Source: Prevotella sp.
GTDB taxonomy: Bacteria > Bacteroidota > Bacteroidia > Bacteroidales > Bacteroidaceae
Assembly (NCBI GenBank): GCA_015060535.1
Contig: SUYH01000018.1
Location: forward strand, 1-58,171
Direction of reading: 5' to 3'
DNA: 58,171 bases
The stretch's first letter is position 1; every line of letters starts with the position of its first letter. This document shows positions 33,685-42,140 of this stretch, piece by piece. The notes below the pieces were generated by a model that made no database searches, was not told where the DNA came from, and saw only the letters and a program-made list of their open reading frames with translations. The position numbers and the translations under genes are program-made.

Positions 33685-34958
33685 GAGCGTATTCTCACAC
33701 TCATCGCATTCTTATGGGCATCGAGCTGTTCGGCTTCTGCCATGAGTTCTACAGCATGACCGATATGGCGGATACCTTCTTCTGTCAGGTGCTGGAACGT
33801 AATCTTACGACAGTAGCTGTCGAGATTGACACCATTGTAGGCGGTAGCATAGCCGTGGGTGGGCAGCGTGTGGTTGGTACCGCTGGCATAGTCGCCAGCA
33901 CTCTCGCAGGCATAGGGGCCCAGGAAGACGCTGCCTGCATTGACCACCCGCTCGGCCAGCGCGTCGTAGTTCTTCACCTGCAGAATCAGGTGCTCAGGAG
34001 CATAGGCATTCGACAGGGCTATCATCTCGTCGACACTGCCGACCAGCACGTAGCAGCTGTTATCCAAAGCCTTGGCAGCCATCTCCTTGCGAGGCAACAG
34101 TTGCAGCTGGCGATTCACCTCAGCCTGTACCTCGTCGAGCTTTTCACGACTGGTGGTGATGAAGAGCACCTGAGAGTCGACACCATGCTCAGCCTGCGAC
34201 AACAGGTCGGCAGCCACAAACTCGGCATTGGCTGTCTCGTCAGCCAGCACGCAGACCTCGGAGGGGCCTGCAGGCATGTCGATAGCTACCTCGTCGAGAC
34301 TGACTTGCTGCTTGGCAGCCATCACATACTGGTTGCCTGGACCGAAGATCTTATAGACCTTGGGCACGCTCTCGGTACCATAGGCCATAGCGCCAATGGC
34401 CTGCACACCGCCAGCCTTGAAAATCTTGCTCACGCCAGCAATGCGAGCAGCCACCAAGATGGCGGGATTGACCTTGCCCTCCTTGTTGGGAGGTGTACAC
34501 AGCACGATTTCCTTACATCCGGCAATCTTGGCTGGGGTGGCCAGCATCAGGACGGTAGAGAAGAGTGGGGCAGTACCGCCAGGAATATAGAGTCCTACGC
34601 GCTCGATGGCCACGCTCTTCTGCCAGCAGACCACGCCCTCCTGCGTCTTCACTTTCTGTCCGACGAAGCGCTGTGAGATATGGAACACCTTGATGTTATG
34701 GTGAGCCAGGATGATGGCGTCGCGCAGCTCGTTGCTCACCAGCTGCTCGGCCTCTTCCATCTCTTCCTCGGTGACGGCCAGGCTTTCCAGTTCGGCATGG
34801 TCAAACTTCAGTTCATACTCACGGACGGCAGCATCGCCACGCTCCTTGACATCGGCCAAGACGGTAGCTACGGTGTCGTTGAGCTTCGTCAGGTCGAGTC
34901 GTGGACGGGTCACAATATCAGCCCACTGCCCAGGTTGCGGATATTCGAAAATCTTCAT
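33669..34958 (-). CDS. hisD: Histidinol dehydrogenase
   Basis: NAD+-dependent two-step oxidation of histidinol to histidine; zinc enzyme. 429 residues from the ATG at 34958. Motifs: QKSVAIERVGLYIPGG, GNQYVMAAKQ, DMPAGPSEV, QAEHGVDSQ and NTLPT-like SGTNHTLPTHGYA. The ATG overlaps the hisG stop (TAATG), so they are translationally coupled; the longer frame upstream is inside hisG and is rejected. Confidence 0.97.
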   Translation of the reverse strand: MKIFEYPQPGQWADIVTRPRLDLTKLNDTVATVLADVKERGDAAVREYELKFDHAELESLAVTEEEMEEAEQLVSNELRDAIILAHHNIKVFHISQRFVGQKVKTQEGVVCWQKSVAIERVGLYIPGGTAPLFSTVLMLATPAKIAGCKEIVLCTPPNKEGKVNPAILVAARIAGVSKIFKAGGVQAIGAMAYGTESVPKVYKIFGPGNQYVMAAKQQVSLDEVAIDMPAGPSEVCVLADETANAEFVAADLLSQAEHGVDSQVLFITTSREKLDEVQAEVNRQLQLLPRKEMAAKALDNSCYVLVGSVDEMIALSNAYAPEHLILQVKNYDALAERVVNAGSVFLGPYACESAGDYASGTNHTLPTHGYATAYNGVNLDSYCRKITFQHLTEEGIRHIGHAVELMAEAEQLDAHKNAMSVRIRSISKE

Positions 34959-35809
34959 TATAGTATCATTTTTTCGATGGGGGTAACCAAGATGCCCTGT
35001 GCACCCATCTCTTTCAGCTTGCCAATGATTTCCCAGAAGCGCTTCTGGTCCAGCACGGTGTGGACGGAGCACCACTCCTCGTCAGCCAACGGGATGATGG
35101 TGGGACTCTTCAGACCAGGAAGCACGTCGATGATCTCCTGCAGACGGGCCTTGGGGGCATTCATCCGTACATACTTCTTGTCTTCAGCATCCTTCACGGC
35201 CTTGAAGCGGAACAGCATCTCGTCGAGCGTAGCACGCTTGTCGGCACTCAGGTTCTTATTGCCAATGAGCAGGGCTTCGCTCTGCATCACGATCTCGACC
35301 TCGCGCAGATTGTTGCTGACCAGCGTAGAACCGCTGCTCACGATATCGAAGATGCCATCAGCCAGGCCGATGCCCGGACTGATCTCTACGCTACCCGTGA
35401 TGACGTGGATCTCGCAGTTGATGCCCTTCTCGGCCATATACTGACGCAGAATACCAGGATAGGAGGTGGCTATCTTCTTACCGTTGAACCACTCGACACC
35501 CTTGTAGTCTATCTCCTTGGGAATGGCCAGCGACAGGCGACACTTCGAGAAGCCCAGACGTGAAATGACGTCAGCTTCCTCGCCTCGCTCGATGAACTCA
35601 TTCTCGCCAACGACACCGATATCGGCAACGCCAGAGGCTACGGATTGGGGAATATCATCATCACGCAGATAGAGCACTTCCAATGGGAAATTGCTCGACT
35701 GGACCAGCAGCGTACGCTTCGATGCACTCACTTTAATGTCTGCTTCTGACAGCAGATTCATCGTGTCGTCAAACAGACGACCTTTCGACTGTACAGCTAT
35801 TCTTAACAT
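34958..35809 (-). CDS. hisG: ATP phosphoribosyltransferase, long form
   Basis: First step of histidine synthesis (ATP + PRPP), feedback-inhibited by histidine. 283 residues, the long form with a C-terminal regulatory domain (about 205-283, VRMNAPKARLQEIIDVLPGL), so no HisZ partner is needed. Catalytic part: LRIAVQSKGRLFDDT, DIGVVGENEF, and PRPP motif EISPGIGLADGIFDIVSSG. First gene of the hisGDC operon, with promoter at 35842-35849. No histidine-rich leader peptide is seen in the short leader. Confidence 0.97.
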   Translation of the reverse strand: MLRIAVQSKGRLFDDTMNLLSEADIKVSASKRTLLVQSSNFPLEVLYLRDDDIPQSVASGVADIGVVGENEFIERGEEADVISRLGFSKCRLSLAIPKEIDYKGVEWFNGKKIATSYPGILRQYMAEKGINCEIHVITGSVEISPGIGLADGIFDIVSSGSTLVSNNLREVEIVMQSEALLIGNKNLSADKRATLDEMLFRFKAVKDAEDKKYVRMNAPKARLQEIIDVLPGLKSPTIIPLADEEWCSVHTVLDQKRFWEIIGKLKEMGAQGILVTPIEKMIL

Positions 35810-35838
35810 GATTTACCTTCTCTAATTTAGAATTGTGC

Positions 35839-35881
35839 GTGCAAAGGTACGAAAAAAAAATAATATTTTGTACCTTTGCAC
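35839..35881. promoter_or_regulatory. Divergent promoters embedded in a 12-bp inverted repeat (hisG and mltF-like gene)
   Basis: GTGCAAAGGTAC (35839-35850) and GTACCTTTGCAC (35870-35881) are exact complements. Each contains a TACCTTTG -7 element: minus strand 35842-35849 for hisG, plus strand 35871-35878 for the transglycosylase. The two promoters are 21 bp apart and should exclude each other. Confidence 0.75.
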
Positions 35882-35883
35882 CC

Positions 35884-37020
35884 GTGAAATTGCATTCGGC
35901 ACTATTTTTAGCCTTTTTTCTGCTCTGCTCGTGCGGTCAGAAGAAGCAGGAACCTCTGGTCACACCATGGGGCGAAATTACTGACACCATACCTACCGAC
36001 GACAGCTTCGACCTGGACGAAATACAGACGAACGGGGAGCTGATAGCACTCACGCTGACGGGTCCTGAGACCTATTACGACTATCGTGGGCGACACCTGG
36101 GAGCGCAATACCTGATGGCTCAGCGCTTTGCTGACAAGCTGGGGGTGAGTCTGCGCATGGAGGTGTGTCGCGATACGGCTGAGATGAAAAAACGCCTGGC
36201 TGACGGCGAGGCTGACCTCATCTGCTTTCCGCTGACCAAGAAGGGCACAGGATGGATAGTCGGTGACGACAAGGAGGACCTGAAGCAGGAACTGGAGGCA
36301 TGGTACAAGCCGGGAATGCTGGAGGAGGTGAAGAAGGAGGAGGAGTTCCTGTTGTCTTCGCGTTCCGTCAAACGTCGTGTCTTCGCTCCGATGCTGAACC
36401 GTGCAGGGGGGGTCATCTCGCATTACGACGGCTATTTCCAGCACTATGCAGCCACCATCCGTTGGGACTGGCGACTGCTGGCTGCCCAGTGTTATCAGGA
36501 GTCGACGTTCGACCCCAAGGCCCGCTCGTGGGCTGGGGCCTGTGGTCTGATGCAGATCATGCCCTCGACAGCCGACCATCTGGGACTGTCGCGTGCTGAT
36601 ATCTTCAATCCTGAACAGAACATCGATGCTGCCGTGAGATACATTGCAGAACTGGAGCGTAGTTTCTCGGACATCAGAGAACGCTCAGAGCGCACCAGAT
36701 TTGTGTTGGCAGCCTATAACGGCGGACACTTCCATATTCGTGATGCGATGAGACTGGCTCAGAAGAACGGGCGCAATCCTAACCATTGGCATGAGGTGGA
36801 GCCTTTCGTACTCGGACTCAGCAGACCAGAATATTACAACGATCCGGTGGTTAAGAATGGCTATATGCGTGGTTCGGAAACCGTAGATTATGTTCGTAAA
36901 ATTCAAGAGCGATGGAATGGCTATCGTGGTGTGAAGACCGTTCGCTCGTCAGTTGGTCCTACGGGCGTTCCACAAAAGGCTAAACGCGAGAGAAAGAAGA
37001 AATATCAGCTGAGCGAATAG
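35884..37020 (+). CDS. MltF-like membrane-bound lytic transglycosylase (lipoprotein)
   Basis: 378 residues from a GTG at 35884, chosen because it gives a lipoprotein signal (LHSALFLAFFLLCSCGQ) and lies 5 bp after the -7 element. A short solute-binding-protein-like segment (about residues 50-115, LGAQYLMAQRFADKLGVSLR) is followed by a GH23 lytic transglycosylase domain (about 195-335) with catalytic Glu in CYQESTFDPKA and the GLMQIMP and AAYNGG motifs. The SBP part seems to be only one lobe, about half of that in E. coli MltF. It cleaves peptidoglycan at the outer membrane. Confidence 0.92.
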   Translation: MKLHSALFLAFFLLCSCGQKKQEPLVTPWGEITDTIPTDDSFDLDEIQTNGELIALTLTGPETYYDYRGRHLGAQYLMAQRFADKLGVSLRMEVCRDTAEMKKRLADGEADLICFPLTKKGTGWIVGDDKEDLKQELEAWYKPGMLEEVKKEEEFLLSSRSVKRRVFAPMLNRAGGVISHYDGYFQHYAATIRWDWRLLAAQCYQESTFDPKARSWAGACGLMQIMPSTADHLGLSRADIFNPEQNIDAAVRYIAELERSFSDIRERSERTRFVLAAYNGGHFHIRDAMRLAQKNGRNPNHWHEVEPFVLGLSRPEYYNDPVVKNGYMRGSETVDYVRKIQERWNGYRGVKTVRSSVGPTGVPQKAKRERKKKYQLSE

Positions 37021-37033
37021 ACAGAAAAAGAAA

Positions 37034-37066
37034 AGAGAGAAGGTCAGGAAAAATAACCTTCTCTCT
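37034..37066. terminator. Bidirectional terminator between mltF-like gene and galK
   Basis: AGAGAGAAGGT (37034-37044) pairs with ACCTTCTCTCT (37056-37066). The T-rich tract is stronger on the minus strand (toward the galK transcript end) than on the plus strand. Confidence 0.7.
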
Positions 37067-37088
37067 TCTGTTTGTAACAGGGTAGCGT

Positions 37089-38255
37089 TTAGCAGAGCTT
37101 GCGAGAGCCGTCGCCAATCACTACGTCGTATACCTTAGGCTCGTGGCCGTACTTCTCGTTGAAGCGCTTCTTAGCATCAGCAATGAACTGACGATAGAGG
37201 TCGTTGCGAACGAGGTTGATGGTGCAACCACCAAAGCCACCACCCATGATGCGAGAACCGGTGACACCATTGTCCTTGGCTATCTGGTTGAGGAAGTCGA
37301 GCTCTTCGCAAGATACCTCATAATCCTTAGACAGACCTTCGTGAGTCTGGTACATCAGCTCACCAACCTTCTCGTAGTCGCCTTCGTTCAGGGCATCGCA
37401 GACGGCCAGTACGCGGTCTTTCTCGCCCAGCACGAACTTAGCGCGCTTGTAGTCCTCTTCGCCAACCTCGGCACGAACCTCGTCAAGCTGCTCCCAGGTG
37501 CAGTCGCGCAGGGTCTCGAACTTGCCCTCGGGGTGCTTGGCCTGGATGTGCTTCACCACATTCTCGCAAGAGTTGCGACGATCGTTGTAGGGTGAGCCTG
37601 CGAGCTGGTGCTTCACTACAGAGTCGAGCAACACGAGACGGTAGCCATCGGGCTTGAAGGGGAAGTATTCGAACTCGCGAGAACGGCAGTCGAGACGCAT
37701 CAGACAGCCTGCCTTGCCGAAGACAGAGGCAAACTGGTCCATGATACCACAGTTGACACCGCAGTAGTTATGCTCAGTAGCCTGACCAGCGAGAACCATA
37801 TCCCACTGACTGACCTTATTGTCGCCAAAGATGTCGTTCAGACCATAGGCGAAGCAGCTCTCCATAGCAGCTGAAGAAGACATGCCTGCACCCAGAGGAA
37901 CATCACCAGCAAAGGCGATATTAAAACCTTTAACGGGAACGCCTAACTTCTTCATCTCAAGGGAAATACCATAGATATATCGAGCCCATGAGGCCTTCGG
38001 ACCCTTGGGGTCAGAGAGCTTGAAGTCAACACGATCCTTCAGGTCGATGGCATAGGCCATCACGGTGTCTTCGGTACCATTGGCACGCATCTCAGCCATC
38101 ACGCCCTTGTCAACAGCGCCAGGGAATACGAAACCTCCATTATAGTCGGTGTGCTCACCAATCAAGTTAATACGGCCAGGTGATGCGTAAACATGACCGG
38201 TCTTACCATCGAAATGCTTGATGAAGCGACTTCTTACAAATTCAATTTCCATCAT
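37089..38255 (-). CDS. galK: Galactokinase
   Basis: ATP-dependent phosphorylation of galactose to galactose-1-phosphate (Leloir pathway); cytoplasmic GHMP kinase. 388 residues. Motifs: GRINLIGEHTDYNGGFVFP (galactose binding), GDVPLGAGMSSSAAMES (ATP loop), GIMDQFASVFG, and GSRIMGGGFGGCTIN. Third gene of galM-MFS-galK. Two adjacent ATGs are possible starts. Confidence 0.98.
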   Translation of the reverse strand: MMEIEFVRSRFIKHFDGKTGHVYASPGRINLIGEHTDYNGGFVFPGAVDKGVMAEMRANGTEDTVMAYAIDLKDRVDFKLSDPKGPKASWARYIYGISLEMKKLGVPVKGFNIAFAGDVPLGAGMSSSAAMESCFAYGLNDIFGDNKVSQWDMVLAGQATEHNYCGVNCGIMDQFASVFGKAGCLMRLDCRSREFEYFPFKPDGYRLVLLDSVVKHQLAGSPYNDRRNSCENVVKHIQAKHPEGKFETLRDCTWEQLDEVRAEVGEEDYKRAKFVLGEKDRVLAVCDALNEGDYEKVGELMYQTHEGLSKDYEVSCEELDFLNQIAKDNGVTGSRIMGGGFGGCTINLVRNDLYRQFIADAKKRFNEKYGHEPKVYDVVIGDGSRKLC

Positions 38256-38291
38256 AATCTTAATGTTTATTAGGTTATAGAGTTTAATAGT

Positions 38292-39602
38292 TTAATCCAC
38301 GGGAATGTCCTTGTTGACGTTCTTGCAACCGATGAGGGCGTAGTAGAACATGTAAGCCATAGCGAGCAGATAAACGAAATAGCTCGGCATGTAGCCCATG
38401 AAGTTGGAGAACCAGCCCTGAATCAGAGGCAGCACACCACCACCAACGACCATCATCATGAAGATGCCTGAAGCCTGAGCAGTATACTTGCCAAGACCCT
38501 CGGTGGCCAGATTGAAGATAGAGGCCCACATGATGGAGGTGCACAGACCACAGAGCACGAGCAGCAGAGCGCTGACAGGAACTACGGCTGAAGTGAACGA
38601 GAAGGTCATGATGGAGAACAGCGGCATCGTAACCGTAGTGGTCTTGGGCATGAACATAGCAGCCAGGATGAGCACCATGCCTACGAAGGTAGTACACAGC
38701 ATGAGCTGACGGGAGCTGACCTTACCGGCAATGAAGCCAGACACCAGACGACCGCAGAGCATCAACAGCCAGTACATAGCAGCAACGGCACCACCAATGG
38801 TAGCAGCGTTGGCCAGCAGACCAGCACCTTTCTCCGTAGTATCAGAGAGGTAGAAGTTGAGGGCTCCAGGAATGCCGACCTCGACACCTACATAGACGAA
38901 GATGGCGATGACACCCAAGGTGCAGTGACGGAACGACCAAGGAGAATGCTCGAACTTGGTATCAGCAGTAACCTTACCCAGCTCAGGATCCTGGATGGGG
39001 ATAAAGGTCAGGATGCAGAAGGCTGCAGCAAAGACGGCCATAGCGATGTAAAGCACCAAGTTGACGTCGGCCATCTGGGTTGACTTGGTCACCTCGCCAA
39101 TGAGGGCTCCAACGAGCATGGGGGTGAGTGTACCCGTCAGCGAGTTCAGCGTGCCACCAATGAGGTTGAGCTGGTTACCACGATTGCCACCACCACCCAA
39201 CAGGTTGAGCATGGGGTTCACCACCGTGTTCAGGATACATACTGAGAAACCAGAAATGAAGGCTCCAAGCAGATAGACACAGAAACCTGTGATACCTGAT
39301 GGAAAACTGGAAAGGAACTGGATGAGCACACCGAAGAAACCTACAGCAATACCTATCAGCGCTGATTTCTTGTAGCCAATCTTGGTCAGCATCTTACCAG
39401 CGGGAATACCCATGAACAAATATGCGAAGAAGTTCATGAAGTTACCCATCATGCCCAGCATGTTGTTACCATCGATGCCTGGCTGACTCTTCCAGATGAC
39501 ACCGATAGGAGCGCCCAGATTGGTGACGAACGCAATCATGGCGTAGAGGAAGAACATCGTGACAATGGCGATGATGCTTCCGTTTTGTTTTTGATTACTC
39601 AT
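38292..39602 (-). CDS. Sugar MFS transporter (glucose/galactose, GluP/FucP type)
   Basis: 436 residues, about 12 membrane helices, of the fucose/glucose/galactose:H+ symporter family. Family features: MGNFMNFFAYLFMGIPAGKM, NTVVNPMLNLLGGG (the conserved Asn/Pro segment) and a LIGGTLNSL segment. The position between galM and galK supports galactose uptake. The spacer to galK carries AGTTTAATAGTTTAAT-type micro-repeats. Confidence 0.93.
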   Translation of the reverse strand: MSNQKQNGSIIAIVTMFFLYAMIAFVTNLGAPIGVIWKSQPGIDGNNMLGMMGNFMNFFAYLFMGIPAGKMLTKIGYKKSALIGIAVGFFGVLIQFLSSFPSGITGFCVYLLGAFISGFSVCILNTVVNPMLNLLGGGGNRGNQLNLIGGTLNSLTGTLTPMLVGALIGEVTKSTQMADVNLVLYIAMAVFAAAFCILTFIPIQDPELGKVTADTKFEHSPWSFRHCTLGVIAIFVYVGVEVGIPGALNFYLSDTTEKGAGLLANAATIGGAVAAMYWLLMLCGRLVSGFIAGKVSSRQLMLCTTFVGMVLILAAMFMPKTTTVTMPLFSIMTFSFTSAVVPVSALLLVLCGLCTSIMWASIFNLATEGLGKYTAQASGIFMMMVVGGGVLPLIQGWFSNFMGYMPSYFVYLLAMAYMFYYALIGCKNVNKDIPVD

Positions 39603-39625
39603 ATTGAAGTTTAGCGTTTAGAGAA

Positions 39626-40717
39626 TTATTCTGCCACACCGAAACGATAAATGGTCTTCTGCTTGTACTGCTGTCCTGGATTCAGGATGACTGAGGGGAA
39701 GTAGGGACGGTTGGGCGAATCGGGGAAGTGCTGTGTCTCGAGGCAGACTGCGCTGCGACGTGGGAAGGTAGCACCATTGGCGCCCTTGTAGCCCGTAGCA
39801 AAGTTAGCCGTATAGAGCTGCATGCCAGGCTCTGTGGTGTAGCACTCCAAGGTACGTCCGCTCTTGGGGTCGGTAACCTTAGCAGCAAAGCTGAGCTCAC
39901 CCTCTTCGCGCTTGTTCAATACATAATTATGGTCGAAACCGTGACCGAACTTAATCTGCTCGTGGTCAGCGTCGATATCCTGTCCGAAGGGCTTAGCCTT
40001 GCGGAAGTCGAACGGTGTGCCCTCAACTTTCAGAATCTCACCGGTAGGAATAGCGGTGGCATCGGTAGGAAGGTAGAAGTCTGCGTTGATTTCGCAAATC
40101 TGATCCTCGATAGTGGGAGTGGGATCGGCTGTACCAGTCAAGCTGAAGAAAGCATGATGGGTCAGGTTGACAATAGTCTTCTTGTTGGTGGTGGCGAGAT
40201 ACTCAATCACCAGCTCATTCTGGTCGGTGAAGGTATACTCTACGGTAACATCAAGTTCGCCAGTGAAGCCTTCCTCACCATAGGATGACTTTCTGTGGAG
40301 AGCCAAAGAGCGAGGACCCATCTGGCGAGCATCCCATACCTTGCAGTTGAAACCTTTCAGACCACCGTGCAGATGGTTAGGACCATCGTTGATAGCCAGC
40401 TGGTAGTCCTTGCCGTTCAGCGTAAACTGACCCTTGCAGATACGGTTGCCCCATCGACCGATGAGGGTAGAGAGGTAAGGCTCGTTACCGCTGGTGAGTT
40501 GTTCGATACTTGCATGTCCCTGAATGACATTGCCGACGTTACCGTCCTTGTCAGGTACCATAATAGCTACGATAGCACCACCATAGTTAGATACTGCCAC
40601 TTCGTAACCTTTGCGGTTCTTAAGGATGTATAAATCTGTCTTTTTCCCATTGATAGTGGTTTGAAAATCCTTGCGGTCCAAACCACACAAATACGCGTTT
40701 TCTGTAGTGTTTGCCAT
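39626..40717 (-). CDS. galM: Aldose 1-epimerase (mutarotase)
   Basis: Interconverts alpha- and beta-anomers of galactose or glucose before galactokinase. 363 residues with no signal peptide. Motifs: VSNYGGAIVAIMVPDKDG, GRWGNRICKG, GPNHLHGGLKGF (catalytic His), LTHHAFFSL (second His), and C-terminal CLETQHFPDSPN (catalytic Glu). First gene of the galactose operon. Confidence 0.97.
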   Translation of the reverse strand: MANTTENAYLCGLDRKDFQTTINGKKTDLYILKNRKGYEVAVSNYGGAIVAIMVPDKDGNVGNVIQGHASIEQLTSGNEPYLSTLIGRWGNRICKGQFTLNGKDYQLAINDGPNHLHGGLKGFNCKVWDARQMGPRSLALHRKSSYGEEGFTGELDVTVEYTFTDQNELVIEYLATTNKKTIVNLTHHAFFSLTGTADPTPTIEDQICEINADFYLPTDATAIPTGEILKVEGTPFDFRKAKPFGQDIDADHEQIKFGHGFDHNYVLNKREEGELSFAAKVTDPKSGRTLECYTTEPGMQLYTANFATGYKGANGATFPRRSAVCLETQHFPDSPNRPYFPSVILNPGQQYKQKTIYRFGVAE

Positions 40718-40752
40718 ATTGTTAATGTTTTAAGTTACTAAATCTATCTGCA

Positions 40753-40804
40753 AAGTAACCTAAAAAAAATGAGAATGACGAAAGAAACGTGGAAAAAAAC
40801 GTTT
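40753..40804 (-). promoter_or_regulatory. galM upstream region with weak promoter and palindrome
   Basis: TTACTTTG (40753-40760) is one base off TAnnTTTG. The palindrome AAACGTTT (40797-40804) and a nearby AAACGT half-site (about 40785) could bind a regulator. No assignment is possible. Confidence 0.35.
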
Positions 40805-40823
40805 ACGGGAGTGTTAAAAACAC

Positions 40824-42140
40824 CTAAAGACATTTCTTCAGGAAGTCGCCAACGACATAGGAACTGCCTCCGATGAACACAAAACTGTTGCGCGAAGCAG
40901 CTCGCATGGCAGCGCTATATGCTTCATGCACAGTGGGGTAGGAGTCTCCCTGCAGTCCGTGTTTGGCAGCTAAAGTCTTGACAACATCCTCGCTGAGGGC
41001 ACGATGGCTGTCAGCCTTGGTGAAATAGTAAATGGCTTGCTTGGGAAGCAGTTGCATGACGCCTTCGACGTCTTTATCGTCGACCATTCCGAAGACGATG
41101 TGCATCTGCTGACAGTCGACCATCGACAGCTGACGACTGAGATACTGCCATCCTCCGACGTTATGAGCGGTATCGCATACCACCCTGGGATTTTTATTGA
41201 TGACTTGCCAGCGGCCCATTAGGCCTGTGTTCTCCTTGACGTGGGCAATACCTTCCTGTAGCTCGTAGAGATTCTTGGCCTTGCTCATCTCGCTGATACT
41301 CTCGTAGAGATAACCCTGGCGAGCCAATTCATGCAAGACAAAGAGAACGGTATTGAGGTTCTTCTGCTGGTAGATACCTCCCAAATCGCCTGTCAAATCG
41401 CCAAAGGTGGTGGTATGATAGAGGAGTCCGCCCTCGGGTTGAAGCTCGATACCCATGACCTGAGGAGCATCCTCGGCAAAGACGATGGGGGCTTCGAGTT
41501 CACGAGCCTTGGCTTCGAAAACGGGACGAGTCTCGTCGTTGTTCTCGCCAATGACTACTGGTACACCTCTTTTAATAATACCAGCCTTCTCAGCTGCTAT
41601 CTTCGCTAAGGTGTCGCCCAGAAACTGGGTGTGGTCGAAACTGATATTGGTGATAACAGAGACGAGTGGGGTGATGATGTTGGTACAGTCAAGACGACCA
41701 CCCAGGCCCACCTCAACAACAGCAATGTCGACACGACGATCCTTGAAGTATTTGAAGGCCATTGCGGTGGTTACCTCGAAGAAAGAGGGATGCAGGGGTT
41801 CGAAGAAAGAACGCTCCTGCTGGACGAAATTGACCACATAATCCTCACTCAGTGGTTTCCCGTTTACACGGATGCGTTCGCGGAAATCCACCAGATGAGG
41901 TGATGTATAGAGACCTACACGATAGCCACATTCCTGAAGGATGGAGGCCAGAGTATGTGACACACTGCCCTTGCCATTGGTTCCTGCCACGTGGATAGTG
42001 GCAAACGACTGGTGGGGATGGCCGAAATGCTCGTCCAATGCCAGCGTATTGCCAAGCCCCTCCTTATAACCGTCAGCTCCCTGTCGCTCGAACATGGGCA
42101 TCTGGTTGAACAGGTAGTCACAGGTCTCTTGATAGTTCAT
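40824..42140 (-). CDS. folC: Bifunctional folylpolyglutamate/dihydrofolate synthase
   Basis: Adds glutamate to dihydropteroate and to folates; cytoplasmic Mur-ligase fold. 438 residues. ATP loop VAGTNGKGSVSHTLAS, VEVGLGGRLDCTN, SFDHTQFLGDTLAKIAAEKAG, and C-terminal CDTAHNVGG. The ATG directly follows the dnaJ stop, so it is probably translated from the dnaJ mRNA. Confidence 0.97.
   Translation of the reverse strand: MNYQETCDYLFNQMPMFERQGADGYKEGLGNTLALDEHFGHPHQSFATIHVAGTNGKGSVSHTLASILQECGYRVGLYTSPHLVDFRERIRVNGKPLSEDYVVNFVQQERSFFEPLHPSFFEVTTAMAFKYFKDRRVDIAVVEVGLGGRLDCTNIITPLVSVITNISFDHTQFLGDTLAKIAAEKAGIIKRGVPVVIGENNDETRPVFEAKARELEAPIVFAEDAPQVMGIELQPEGGLLYHTTTFGDLTGDLGGIYQQKNLNTVLFVLHELARQGYLYESISEMSKAKNLYELQEGIAHVKENTGLMGRWQVINKNPRVVCDTAHNVGGWQYLSRQLSMVDCQQMHIVFGMVDDKDVEGVMQLLPKQAIYYFTKADSHRALSEDVVKTLAAKHGLQGDSYPTVHEAYSAAMRAASRNSFVFIGGSSYVVGDFLKKCL

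Noticed and set aside
37608..37874. Long open frames antisense to galK and many other genes
   Set aside because: These are shadows of well-supported genes on the opposite strand, with no start signals or family match.
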